Source of the DNA: Grammothele lineata
Taxonomy: Eukaryota > Basidiomycota > Agaricomycetes > Polyporales > Polyporaceae
Assembly: GCA_002150815.3 (NCBI GenBank)
Contig: NDFF03000043.1
Span: 372,001 to 436,000 of the forward strand
DNA: 64,000 nucleotides
Direction: 5' to 3'
Part shown: positions 34,729-45,569 of the stretch, piece after piece
How positions within the stretch are numbered: position 1 is the stretch's first letter
How the letters are laid out: each line of letters starts with the position of its first letter
Made by a program: the position numbers and the translations under genes
Notes under the pieces: generated by a model
What the model saw: the letters and a program-made list of their open reading frames with translations, nothing else
Database searches by the model: none
What the model was told of the DNA's origin: nothing

Positions 34729-36014
34729 ATGGCCACCCGTGTGCGCACCAGGAAAGCTGTCGCTAACGACCGCGCCGCCGAAGAGCCTACCTTCGCCGAC
34801 CTCGTCCACGTCCTCACGCACCCGCCTCCGGGCTGCAAATGGACCCCGAGCGAGCGCGTCTTCTACCTCTCCGCGCTCTTCGCCTACTCCATCGCTCACC
34901 CGGCGCAGCTCGCCCACTGGGCTAACAGGGAGCTGGGTGTGACTCGGACTGCGAAGGGCGTGGTTCAGGCGCGGCTTTTGCGGAAGGACATCGAGAGGAT
35001 CGTGTTTGGAGCGGAGGTAGCGCGACATTTTTTCCTCGCTCCGTTTCGGTCCCCCGAGACGTGCGCGAGGAAGGCGTCCGGACGTGTTCTGCGTTACCCC
35101 GCTCGCCGGCAGGAAGGGTGCGTTTTCTCTTATGCGTTTTTCTGTACGAGACGAGTACTGACATCGGCGCAGATACATCTGCGTCAGGTGGTACCCCAAT
35201 GTCGAAGCAACGCGTCGATGGCCGCAAGAGTTTGGGGAGTTAACGAAGGACCTCCGCATTGAGGAGGACGGCACCGTTGATCTGAAGCCCGCGATGCGAG
35301 CCTGGGGGATGCAGAACTGCTATGTGAGTTTTGTGTTCATAGATATGGTCATGCCGAGCTAATTGGCGGACTAGGTTCTCCCCGCCAGCCGTGGAATGCC
35401 ACATCTGCCAAGGCGTCCATCCGAGAGGCTTTCTGCTCTTGAGATCAGAATTTTGTTGGATGGACATCGTATCGTTGGGATAGTTGGTACGTCATGTGTG
35501 CTCGTCTATCCCGCATATACCCATGCCTGTCTGTGTAGAACGCCCTACCCGGGAAATGCAAGCTGCCCGTCGTGTCCGCGCGTTCTGCGGTCAGCTGCCT
35601 TCACAAACTGTACGGCTCCTTTTCGCCGCGTTGGTCGCCTCCCCCGCCACGTTCTGGCGCCTCCTCCGTGCAGCGCCCTCCGCCGTCTTCCTCACCGCTA
35701 ACACAACCTTGCAAGTCGCTCTCTGGACCCTCATCGGCGCGACCGTGCTACTCTTCCAGTTCCTCGCTCCACCCACGCACCTGGTCTTCTCAGCCCTCAC
35801 CTTCCCCATAGTCGCCGTGGTCTGCACCGTCGTCGCGGTAACGTGGTGGCTCGCGAAAGCGTGCCGCACGTGGGTCGTCGCGGGTCTCGAGGCGCTCCTG
35901 CTTACGGAACAAGAGCTCGTGGAGGTCGAGCGCCAGCGAGAAGCCGCGCGGCGATGGGAGAAGGAGGTGGATGTGGAAGATATTGGATCGGATGTGTCGT
36001 ACGAGTCCGAGTGA
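34729..36014 (+). CDS. Unknown membrane protein
   Basis: Family not recognised. Exons 34729-35117, 35173-35323, 35375-35486 and 35539-36014 give 375 residues in agreeing phases (introns 55, 51 and 52 nt). The N-terminal half is soluble and may be helical (WTPSERVFYLSALFAYSIAH; GVVQARLLRKDIERI). A central YICVRWYPNVEATRRWPQEF block follows. The C-terminal exon has at least two hydrophobic helices (VALWTLIGATVLLFQFLA; ALTFPIVAVVCTVVAVTWWL) and an acidic, Glu-rich cytosol-like tail. Caution on exon 1: in bases 35070-35117 another frame reads well (PDVFCVTPLAGRKG) but cannot be spliced in phase, so either exon 1 contains an unseen intron or there is a frameshift. The gene sits between two aldo/keto reductase paralogues. 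Confidence 0.6.
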
Positions 36015-36824
36015 TGGAGATGCGGAGTGAGAGTTGGTTTGAGATATGTTCTATGCTTCTGTATGCCCTATGCTCTATATGCTATCCTATGCAGCTCACT
36101 TTTTGGTCCTATCTTCTCCATGATACCGCGTCTCCCGCAAGCTACGAGTGTTTTGTCAGACGAAAAACAACATTCAAGTCAAATTCCACCACATCCCCGT
36201 GACGGTTGTGACGTGCAAACCCGACTCGATGTCAACGAACGGCATTCCAACCCACTCCTTAGCACGCCGGAGTTGTCTGGCCAAGGCCGGCGAGTGTGAG
36301 GCCCTCCTGCGCCCCGTTCGTATCTGTGCGATGGACACTCTTGGTGAGTGCTATCTCTTGTGCTAAGATCTAAGCTTCGGCAACCCCGTTTGGTGCCCTA
36401 TTGGTACTCGTGACGAAGCGAAGAACCACCCTTACATCGCGGGCGGTTCACCCTGTCCGAGCGATCACCCGGACTTCTGCTCCGCCTTTCAAGCGTTCCG
36501 ATCGTGTCGGTCGTCGGTCCGAATGAGGCATGTTTTACGTAGGGAAATGTGACCGGCAACGTCCACACTTACCGGTCGCTGACATCTTCCTCAGGTCATA
36601 GTCAGACAGGACTCGAAATAGCTTGAGCTGAACAGATTGCTCGTGGATTTGGTGAGCCTTAGCTGACCTCCCTTCACGCCCGAGCGCGTGTAATGTATAT
36701 AAACTCATGAGCATTTTTTTTCTCGACGGTCCACAGGCTTCCCTCGTATTGTTTACAAACAACGTTCAAGACCCGCCCAAACCTTCTAGCCACATCCTGT
36801 GCTCGCCTCCCAGTCTCATCAACC
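36015..36824. promoter_or_regulatory. Upstream region of aldo-keto reductase 2
   Basis: 810 bp without coding evidence. A clear TATA box, TATATAAA, is at 36696-36703, 122 nt before the start codon of the next gene. Confidence 0.55.
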
Positions 36825-37907
36825 ATGTCTATCCCACGCATCACTATGAACGACGGCCGCCAGATCCCCTGGCTCGGCTTCGGCACCGGCGGCGCGCTCA
36901 TCAAGACCGAGTGCACAGACACGCTCCGCACCGCGCTCGCGAACGGCATCTTCCACTTCGACACCGCGCAACTCTACGACAACGAGGCTTCGGCGGGCGC
37001 CGCGCTCGCTTCTGCGGGCAAGGCGCGTGACGAGGTCTTCATCACGACGAAGTTGAACAAGCTCTCGCACGAGGCGCCTGCCGGGACCGTCCGCGTAAGG
37101 CTTGTGGAGTCCCTTGGGAAGTTGGGCCTGGAATTTGTGGACTTGTTCTTGATACACATGCCGATCTTCCACCCGGGGAAGCTTGGGGAGGTTTGGAAGG
37201 AGATGGAGGCGGTGCACAAGGAGGGCCTCGCGCGCAGTATCGGGGTCTCGAACTTTGCTTTGAGCGACTTCGACGAAATTCTTCCCAGTGCATCGGTCAT
37301 CCCTGCGGTCAACGAGGTAGGTGCTCGGATTCTTACATGGAGTAAAGACGTTTGCTCATACGCCTTTGTACGCAGATCGAATTCCACCCATATACCTACA
37401 AGGCGAACGAGGCTGTCCTGGAACTTCACAAGAAATATGGCATCGTTACGACGTCTTATGGTGGCCTCGCGCCTATCGTCAAGCACAAGGGTGGGCCGGT
37501 CGACCCCGTCCTCGCCACTGTCCGCTCCCGGCTCGAGAAGGAGACAGGCAAGGCAGTCACGGAGGGCCAAGTGCTTGGCCTGTGGCTGAGGGCCCAGAAT
37601 GTCGTCCAGATTACGTGAGTGGTGGTTATCCTGTGTTGACGTGGCGGTTCGATACGGGTGCTGAGCCTCGAGCACAGGTCTAGCACGAAGGAAGAGCGCA
37701 TAAAGGAGTACGTAGCGACGCAGTGGCTTCCCGATCTGAGGCCGGAGGAAGTGAAGGCGATCACGGAGGCTGGTTCTACCGTCAACCAGCGAAAATACGC
37801 GTGAGTCGACTGGTGTTTCCAACCAAACGCGCCGACTGCTAAAACCCCTCCTTAGTCTTGACGCTACGTCAAAAGTCGTGCGAGACGCCCTGGAGTCGGA
37901 GACATGA
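36825..37907 (+). CDS. Aldo/keto reductase 2
   Basis: Paralogue of the reductase at 32735, sharing MSIPRIT, PWLGFGTG, LFLIHMPI, SIGVSNF and the TSYGGLxPIV segment. Exons 36825-37316, 37376-37614, 37678-37800 and 37856-37907 give 301 residues. Introns fall at the same positions and phases as in paralogue 1, proving tandem duplication after the introns existed. The catalytic tetrad is intact: Asp and Tyr in FHFDTAQLYDNE, Lys in FITTKLNK, His in LIHMP. Unlike paralogue 1 it has no N-terminal extension, so a cytosolic enzyme is expected, and its C-terminal tail is longer (LDATSKVVRDALESET). The only upstream candidate element is the TATA box at 36696. Confidence 0.9.
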
Positions 37908-38379
37908 GGTGACGGTATATTTCGATGGCTGCATGGCGTTTTCGGACGTGAATGCAGACCATCCTCATCCTCACAAATACGATTGTAATCCATTTGCAAC
38001 CTGTCCCGCACTCGTCCCCTTTTTGCACACCTTTTGGCGTGCTTGAACAGCTGGGTCAAGAGATTTCAGTCTACATGATATATCGAGATAGTCAGGATGT
38101 GCGGCTGAGGATGACACGCTATGAGCCCAGGTTCAGTCCGCCCTAATGCGCGTATCATGTGTTGAACGCTCAGAAACGTAAAAAGGGTACGGCTTCGGCT
38201 ACAGGGGAAACTTCGGGAGTAGCCACAGCGGCTTTCTTTCCGCGGCTGAATTGAAGAAGACCTCGAGATGTCAACTGAGCTCTAGGAAGAGTGTGCAGTG
38301 ATGGGAAGGAAACGGGTTTCCTCCGCCGACAAGGCTACTTCTTGACTCCCTCCCACAATCTACTAGTATCGCACGGGGT
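37908..38379. other. Gene-free interval
   Basis: About 470 bp between aldo-keto reductase 2 and the first degenerate module of the array; no features seen. Confidence 0.4.
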
Positions 38380-39110
38380 TTGATGGACGCCCAGATGGTA
38401 TCTTCGGAGTCGACACGCACAGGCCTGTCGCGCGGAGATCTAGCGCCATATGCGCACTATTGCGTCTTCTCGACGCCTCGCGCAGAGCGGCAAGGTGGTC
38501 AAAAACAACGTGGTGACACTCGTGGTCAAAGCGCTCCTCCTTCCGAGATCTATCGAAAGGCTTGCGTGTCGGCGCGGCACTGATGAGTCGAAATGCGGCC
38601 CACGTGTACTGAATGAATGCTAGTGGGCCCTCGTAGAAGAGGAATGTTACTCCCATGAGAATCATGGTGATATCGACGGACAAACGCATCGACAGCCTAT
38701 ACTATGGCCACGCGAGATCCCTGTGGACGTACAGCTTCAACAGTGCACGGGCATAGCGTAATCCCGGCACCCGACTCGAACGAATGACATAATCCGAACG
38801 ATATTCTGGGGGCGTGATGATCGCGTGGCACGTCTGAATTTGGTCGCAAATGGCAATGAAGTGGTTATTCGCGGTCAATCAGTCGTGGTTTGCCATCATT
38901 GTCAGTTCAAGCTTTATGGGTATACGAGTGAAGATAGAGGACTTCGTCCGATCTAAGAGGTAGCTATACAGCAATGCGATATGAGGCATTATGGGCGATG
39001 AGTGAATATGGGACGAAAACCTTGTCCAGATAACAGCCAAAGCGCGAGAGCATAACAAGTGCTAGGGATAGCGATACAATGTACGATCCAATTCCATGAC
39101 CTGCATGCTG
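38380..39110 (-). pseudogene. Module C1, degenerate membrane-protein-like remnant
   Basis: Minus-strand segment downstream of kinase 1. Near 39042-39090 it reads IVSLSLALVMLSRF, a hydrophobic stretch also found after kinases 2 and 3. Near 38560-38690 an open stretch reads VDITMILMGVTFLFY and GPLAFIQYTWAAF, another membrane-like helix. In-frame stops interrupt the region between these pieces. It is best read as an eroded membrane-protein gene or a conserved 3' extension of the kinase transcript. Confidence 0.35.
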
Positions 39111-39191
39111 CATTACAAATTACGTGACCGTTCAAACAAACAATGGATAGATTGAACAAAACTCACGGGGAGATCGACGAGGACCATGAAA

Positions 39192-40531
39192 CTACTGCAC
39201 GTAGTTCTTCAATGTCTTCAGACCCCCCAAAGCAGCAGCAACGGTGTCATTGAATGCACGTTCGTAAGCCGTCTCTGATATGGGGCTCAAACGCCAGGTC
39301 GAGATTGCGGTCTTCTCTGATCGGATATTCCTCCACTGTGTCAGCGCCTCGTGGACTGTTGGTCTTGCATCTGGCCGTCTCTGCTTCATGCTATCGATCA
39401 GCGGAAGCAAAAACTCCATGTTACGGTATTTCTGTGGGTGAGCCGATGAGAAACAGGTCTTTCATGATCGTGAGGAATAGTAACGACTGACCTTGATAAA
39501 TTCGCCGTAGTACAAGTTCCCGAGTGCGAAGATATCCACCTTGAACGCGTCATACGGTATGTGGTTGGAAAGCTCCGGGACCTTGTCGTCACGGCCAACA
39601 TCGCCTAGAACGTAGTGCGATTCCCCTTCCGCAAAGCGCACAGAAAGATCAAAGTCGATGTAGAAGTACCTCACAGGATGGTCTGTGCGAGATAGCGGTA
39701 TCACTTCGTAGAGGGCGTCGGGTGTAGAGTTGAGTCGAATGGGATGAAAACCGGCTGGATACAGAGAACGCGCATCCATCAGGAGATTCGCGACTGCTAT
39801 GTCTCTATAAGCTTTGAGTAATCTAGGAGCAATACCCATGCATTCTTGATCTGCTTACCGATGCGCGATGTCCAATCCGTGCATAAAAGCTAAGCCCTGT
39901 CGGAATATAAGTCGGGGACGAGGAACGTTCAGAATCTCACTAACCTCCAGAGACTGAGTAACGAAATCCATGACTTCTCCGACGTTACGAAACTCGGGGT
40001 TGTTGCACGGACGGAGAAAAGGCATGACCATTAACGTGACGTCAGGATCCAGCGGGTCAGGAAAAGTTTCCACTATCGGAACGCAATGGTTATCTTCAAC
40101 ATGGAATGTGGATAGGTACTGAGCAATTTGAAGTTCTTGATACTTTTTGTTGCATGCCTTGATAGCAACCAGGGTTTTGTTGCGCCGATGTACGGCGTCG
40201 ATGATATGAGGGCTCTAACACAAAAGCAACATGAGCTACATGGAGACGACTGCGAAGCGAGGGTTACGCTTGCCGCAAGTATTATAGAATCTTCGCAGTA
40301 CCAGGGGTTCAGATTCGTTCCTTCCCAGGAGGGTTTCCAACCTGGTTGATAGCGCTTCCTGAGGGTGTAGCCACGCTCGTCGAGGATCGGCTGCCGTTTA
40401 ACCCAGTCAACCTCTGATGGGTCTAGGACGTAGACGCCTGCACGAGTAGCCTCTGCGGCTCGTTTGATTGAGGGCTCATCGTGCAAGATCGCGTGTCGGG
40501 GTAGCTGTTTTTGTGTGACCGTCGAAGACAT
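39192..40531 (-). CDS. Atypical protein kinase 1 (array unit 1)
   Basis: Kinase-like protein of a family expanded in Agaricomycetes. Exons 40531-40268, 40214-39945, 39896-39859, 39804-39492 and 39431-39192 give 374 residues; introns are 48-60 nt and phases agree. Visible kinase features are TLVAIKACNK (beta3 Lys), hinge-like LMVMPFLRPCNN, the catalytic loop AHRDIAVANLLMDA (exons 3-4) and YIDFDLS in place of DFG. No glycine-rich loop is seen before VAIK. The activation-segment region reads VPELSNHIPYDAFKVDIFALGNLYY, followed by a helical C-lobe with MKQRRPDARPTVHEAL (a RP-x-x-RP-like motif). The Asp of HRD and of DFD are kept, so weak activity is possible, but the DFG Gly is replaced. It is divergent to membrane protein B1. 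Confidence 0.85.
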
Positions 40532-41066
40532 GGATGGGCAAAACCGAGAATGTAGCAGATGTTGGTTCGTCACAACTTTCGGGCGAACCCCGAGGACGGT
40601 ATGAGCCGGAGACAACGTGTGTCATGTCCCCAATTAGGCAATGTGCACGGGCCGCCCAGGCCGGCGTCGCGAGGCCAGAACTCCGCTGGCGCCTGAGTTT
40701 CGTAGCGCCTTCGGTATGGGCCCGAGTTGTTCACGCCCATCACTGGCACACTTGCAGGAGTTCTGCCCATCATCTCAACCTCGTGTTTTGCTGTACCTGT
40801 GCAGTCACGGTTCATTCCCATGCAGCTTGTTTCCAGAACTCAGCCTCGTGCTCGTGTGCTTAGGCCTGCGAAGCCGTTGGCAGGCAGAAACACGCGACGC
40901 GCTGCTCATTTATACCTGTCCCCAGCAGTGGGAGCTCTTGGCTGTGGCCTACGGACTCCGCTCATCCACCCTCCCCAAGGCGTCGCCCTCTTGTCTCCTG
41001 CATATTTGCCTGTTTTATCATCCACATCTTGCCATCAACACTCGTCCGCCTTAGTTTTTGTCCCTC
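40532..41066. promoter_or_regulatory. Divergent promoter K1/B1
   Basis: 535 bp between start codons. A TATA-like element CATTTATA at 40907-40914 lies 160 nt before the B1 ATG; equivalents occur at 160 and 165 nt in units 2 and 3. Confidence 0.6.
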
Positions 41067-42217
41067 ATGTCAGACTCGGACAATGGCTACAATATCTTCG
41101 GCCTTGTGGCGGGGATCATCGGCATCCTCGCTGCCATTCCCCTCTGCGTCATCTACAGCAACTTGCCGCGCAGAAAAATTCGGGAGCTTGATACCCTCCT
41201 ACTAGACACTCAAAGACTCCTTGAATCGGCGGTTGACGGCGGTCTTATCCACGAGGATTACATCCTCCGTCTCTTCCTCCGACGCCTCTTGGAGTACGTT
41301 CATTGTGCCCTATGGCAAGCTTCGCCATCGATACTCATGGATCGCGTAGAATCGAAAGTTCCGTTGACAGGGTCCGTACCCATGTATACAATACGCCGAA
41401 CGTGTGGCAGGATATCAAGAGTTGGTGGACTGGCTTATCCGGGGACATGATGGCACTCTGTGTTCAGCTCGAGAATCTACGAGCTCAGATCTCGGTGAGA
41501 GTTTTCATCAGTGCACAGTTAATATTAGCCACTCATTGCCGTCATCTAGCAACGCTGCTCCCATACGCGCGAAGAAAGGGCAAACAACGACTGCTACGAG
41601 ACTCGGTATAAACGTCTTACATCCCGCATAGGTCAGTACTTCCACGGTGCTCTTGTGTTCAGAAAGTTTCTTACCGGGCTTTGGCAGATTCATTCTCTAC
41701 GAGCAGCACGGAAACCCTTCCTCTGGCCAACACCCTTCCTTCTACTCCAACATCCCCTACGTCCGGTGCGTTCGGGAACGCGGCGTCAATATATTCATCT
41801 AGCGACGGAGACCTCTACCCACGTCGCTCAAAGACAGAGAAACGGGGCTCTGTGCGACAAACCGTTCTTCAGCTCCTCCAGCATGCGACGTTAGCTCGAA
41901 GCGCAACTCGACCCAGCCTCGAGGCCTGCGACCCCGGGAACACGAAGAGTTGGCTTGGGAAAGCCGTACAGTCCTTCGGGCGAACACTTGCCCCGCGTCG
42001 CTCCCGCGAGAAAGGGCCACTGTTACCCACCACTCAGTCGCCCACCACTCAGTCGTTCCTCGATCAACCCATCGTCATCCAGCTCACTCCAGAGTTCTTA
42101 GCTGCTTTAGAGGACTCGGACGATGGTTCAGACGACGAAAATGATGCTAGCGCGAAAGGTCCCGGTGGCGGCCTAGGTCTCATGCCGATTGGCGACATCG
42201 CTGCGTTACCCGTTTGA
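41067..42217 (+). CDS. Membrane-anchored helical protein B1 (array unit 1)
   Basis: Unrecognised small protein family, four exons: 41067-41293, 41371-41494, 41550-41631, 41688-42217 (320 residues, phases 2, 0, 1). Residues 9-30 form one Gly-rich hydrophobic helix (IFGLVAGIIGILAAIPLCVI), then predicted amphipathic helices (LDTLLLDTQRLLESAV; WQDIKSWWTGLSGDMMAL; LENLRAQIS; KRLTS). Exon 4 encodes a Ser/Thr/Arg-rich, probably disordered tail containing PLLPTTQS and ending with a conserved block IVIQLTPEFLAALED...LPV. The exon structure equals that of B2 and B3. The layout (N-terminal hydrophobic helix plus short helical bundle, then a disordered tail with a conserved end) recalls HeLo-type fungal membrane effectors, but this is only a resemblance of architecture. 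Confidence 0.75.
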
Positions 42218-42659
42218 CATGCACTGCGTTTTTGCGTTGTTTTTTGTCTCGATCTCTACCAATTCCGACCTCGGGGTGTGATCCTCCTGGCCGGAGCGTT
42301 GCTAGATTCCTGAAGCCGACGTCCTCGATGCTCGGTAGTCTTCTCCCTGTTATCTCGTTTTCCTCTCGTCTCTCTGTACGATACAAGCGATCTGTGTCTG
42401 CTACCATCCGCGCCTCCTCCGCGGCTTCTCCGCGGCTTCTCCGTCGTGCTGTCGTTGCCTTACTGCTTGTCCTGTATTGTTCCTTGTCCTCTGTTGTAAT
42501 TGTTGTCACCCAGGTCTGTCTGTCCGCCGTTGTAATGCTATTGTGCACGCGTTGTTTATCCTCTAAACGCAACGCGGCTCCGATTGACATATGAGATCAA
42601 CCTCTACATGAAGCACTTGGGAACCATCACCCTTCAATGACCCACTGAAGGAAGCCATG

Positions 42660-43240
42660 TCTAGGGTTTGTCTGCGTCTCATGCACACCGGCGGCCAGAA
42701 CAACCGCCTGCTACGCTTCTCTGCTGATATGAGATCAGTGGTGTCCTGGACTTCTGGGGTGGGCGTATTTGCACCCATCGCCCGGGATCATAACTACGCA
42801 GAAGGCCGCCGCGGGCGAGAGGCTTGCACAGGTCACTACAGCAGAACCCGTTCTCCGAACGGCGTCTGATCTCGTTGCACACATGCCGCCAGTGGGACGC
42901 AGAGGCCCGGTCCTCCTAGGCTGTGCTATCTCGACGTATGCGAGCGGACTTCCGAGCAATAGGTACAAAGAAGTCGGAGAGAAGCACCCCACGCGTGAGG
43001 ACACGCAGCCCTGTGTGCGCCACCCTCATATGCTGGCGGAACGCGAGATGCAGCCGTCGACGGCACGTCCGGAGCCCGCGTGATGGTCGAGCGGCCTGTG
43101 CGTCGAAAATACGACATGTCTGAGGGCTTACGCGTCGCGCTGCCGCTCACGATGCATGAGGCGTTGAGGGGCAGGAACTCGGCTGTGGGCGACTCACGAA
43201 TCGCGATGTCTGGGATGTGCGTTTAGCTGACTAAGCTTTC
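42660..43240. repeat. Module D1
   Basis: First of three diverged copies of a segment placed between the converging 3' ends of B(n) and the next kinase unit. It shares with D2 the blocks CTGAGGGCTT, CGCGTCGCGCTGCCGCTCA and GAGAAGCAC, and an end-block GAAGGAATG-ACTTACAAGGATGA. Indels break every reading frame between copies, so it behaves as non-coding or dead sequence. Confidence 0.6.
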
Positions 43241-43620
43241 TGGAAGAAGGAATGGACTTACAAGGATGAGTAGACGATATAGCTCGAGATCGCATGCATG
43301 AACCGAGTCTGGAGAATCAGACTAGTGTTCATGACGGTCGGGTAGAAACTCTACTAAGGGGGGAGGAGACTTATCCATCTCATAGACTCTATGAAAGCGC
43401 CATCGTGAACCCGAATCTAAGATCCGGAGCCACGGGCATGCAATAGGGCGTGTACCATGGATATGATACAAATGCGAGAGCAGATGGAGATGAGGGGTAT
43501 AAGTGAACACCAGGTAGACCTTGAGCAAACGAATAACGCGACAGCATAACAATTACTATGGATAGCAAGACGGTCGACGGAGATAACACCATGCCTTGAT
43601 TTGAAAGGGCTAAGTTCAAT
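43241..43620 (-). pseudogene. Module C2, degenerate membrane-protein-like remnant
   Basis: Minus-strand segment after kinase 2. It contains the conserved hydrophobic block LLSIVIVMLSRYSF (about 43520-43595), which differs from copies 1 and 3 mostly by conservative codon changes. Downstream parts are not held in one frame. Confidence 0.35.
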
Positions 43621-43663
43621 TACGTGACGTCAGCAAAGTAGATGCACTCACCACACAAGAGCG

Positions 43664-45004
43664 CTATTGCACAAAGCTTTTTAGCGTTTTGAAGCCTCCC
43701 CAGGCGGCTGCTACAGTATCATGGAACGCTCTCTCGACCACCGTTTCTGATTTGGGGCTCAGTCTCCAGGACGCGAGGGAAGCCTTCTCCGCCCGGATCG
43801 TTCTCCACTGAATGGATACCTCATTGATCGAGGGTCGATCTTGGGGTCGCCGTTGCTTCATCTTGTCGATCATCGGTAGCAAGAACTCCATACTATGATA
43901 CTTCTGCGGAGAGGGGGGATTATTCAGAGGATATGCGGAACGGTCAGGGATTCAAGACTCGCCATGATGAACTCCTTGTAGTACAGATTCCCCAGGGAGA
44001 AGATATCGACCTTGAATGCGTCGTATGGGACGGTGTTGGAGAGCTCCGGGACCTCGGCGTCGCGGCCAACGTCACCAAGGACATAGGTAGATTCGCCTTG
44101 AGAGAAGCGGGAGGAGATGTCGAAATCGACATAGAGATATCTGACCGGGTGGTCAGTGCGTGAGAGGGGCGTTATCCTATAGAGAGCGTCTGGGGTGGAG
44201 CTGATCTCAGCAGGATGGTATCCTTGAGGGAATAGATGTTGCGCGTCCATCATGACGTTCGCGGCGGCGATGTCTCTGCCACGTTACAGTGAGAAAGAGA
44301 CCATCAAAAAGTCAACTACTTACCGATGCGCGATGCGAAGGCCATGGAGGAAGATAAGTCCCTGTCATAGCATGAGCGACATTGACTGCGAAGTGATCTG
44401 TAAGGCGTACCTCAATGGTTTGATCAATGAAGTCCATGACTTCTTTGACATTTCCGAACTCGGGATCGTTGCATGGTCGAAGAAATGGCATCACCATCAG
44501 TGTATTTGCGGGGTTTAGAGGGTCCGGAAACGTTTCTATTACGGGGACGCAGTGGTTTTCCGGAACCTTTATTGTGGAAAGAAATCGGGCGATCTCGACC
44601 TCTTGTATTCCGTTATTACATCTCTTAATAGCAACGAGTTCTCCCGTTCCGTGTTTCCTGGCATCCATGACCTGGTGTTTCTGAGGAGTACAAGCGACGT
44701 CAGCGAAGTGACCGGCAACCGAATTCAAGATGGTAAGCAAGCGTACGGTCAGCATGATAGCGTCCTCGCAATATAAAGGATTCCGTTTGGTCCCGATCCA
44801 TGAAGGTTTCCAGCCTGGAAGATAACGAGATCTCAGGTCATATCCACGCTCGGCCAAAGCTGGTTGCCGATTTCGCCAGTCGACCTCAGCAGGATAGAGG
44901 TCGTATCTTCCAGCAAGCGTGTTTCGAGTGATTCGCTGCAGAACAGGTTCGTCGTCTATAAGCGCGTACCGGGGCAGATTCTGATGTGTGACTGTGGAGG
45001 ACAT
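43664..45004 (-). CDS. Atypical protein kinase 2 (array unit 2)
   Basis: Second copy of the array kinase, 372 residues from exons 45004-44747, 44680-44411, 44361-44324, 44275-43963 and 43903-43664. Exons 2-5 have exactly the same lengths as in kinases 1 and 3. Key sites: VAIKRC (beta3 Lys), LMVMPFLRPC, AHRDIAAANVMMDA (catalytic loop), YVDFDIS (DFD for DFG), VPELSNTVPYDAFKVDIFSLGN and MKQRRPQDRPSINEV. The N-terminal 90 residues are specific to this family (NLPRYALIDDEP, YLPGWKPSWIGTKRNPLYCED) and well conserved, suggesting a dedicated recognition region. The fourth intron begins with GC (ATG|GCGAGT), while its counterparts in copies 1 and 3 begin with GT. No transmembrane helix lies inside the spliced protein. 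Confidence 0.85.
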
Positions 45005-45569
45005 AAGGCCGGATCGAACGGCGCAAGTTGCAGATGCCGGTTCGTTGCGTCTGGCAATACCCGAGGACGTGGTGGCTGCACTGAGATGTGCGACGACACG
45101 TGCCGCCTATACGCGATGTTCTCGAACTGGTTCGCGTCCGGGCCGGGGGATGCGCGTCTACAAGAGTGCTGGCGTCTAAAATATTGGCTCCCAGCAGCCG
45201 TTCCTGCAAGAGCCGCGCTTTTCGTACTCCGCACAGGCTTCTTTCTCTCAGCGTGCACCGTCCTAGATTGTTGTATGCCCTTATGTTGCCGACCCGGTGC
45301 AGCCATGGTGTGTCCTCGTGTTGGTTGTTCTAGAAGCGATACATGCGGTCTCGCTGAACTGAGCTTCACGCTCCCGGTTCCCCCACGCGCAGAACACAGT
45401 TGCCGCCCCCATTTATGTTCCCGGAGTGAAAGGCTTCGCCGTCTTGTGCCCACCGCCTCCCCCTGCTCTGGTTGCCCCATATCCACGTCACTGAGCACAC
45501 GTCCTTCGATTTGCACGGCACGCTCTCACCTCGGTTTGCCTCTCCATAACAAAGGTCAACCCACTCCCC
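45005..45569. promoter_or_regulatory. Divergent promoter K2/B2
   Basis: 565 bp between start codons. The TATA-like element CATTTATG is at 45410-45417, 160 nt before the B2 ATG. Confidence 0.6.

Noticed and set aside
39165..39194. Stop-codon readthrough from the kinases into the hydrophobic block
   Set aside because: The splice phase fits in copy 1 only; copies 2 and 3 would be out of frame.
42769..43083. Possible plus-strand gene in module D1 (and counterparts in D2, D3)
   Set aside because: Alignment of the three copies shows single-base indels that break the frame, so coding is not conserved.
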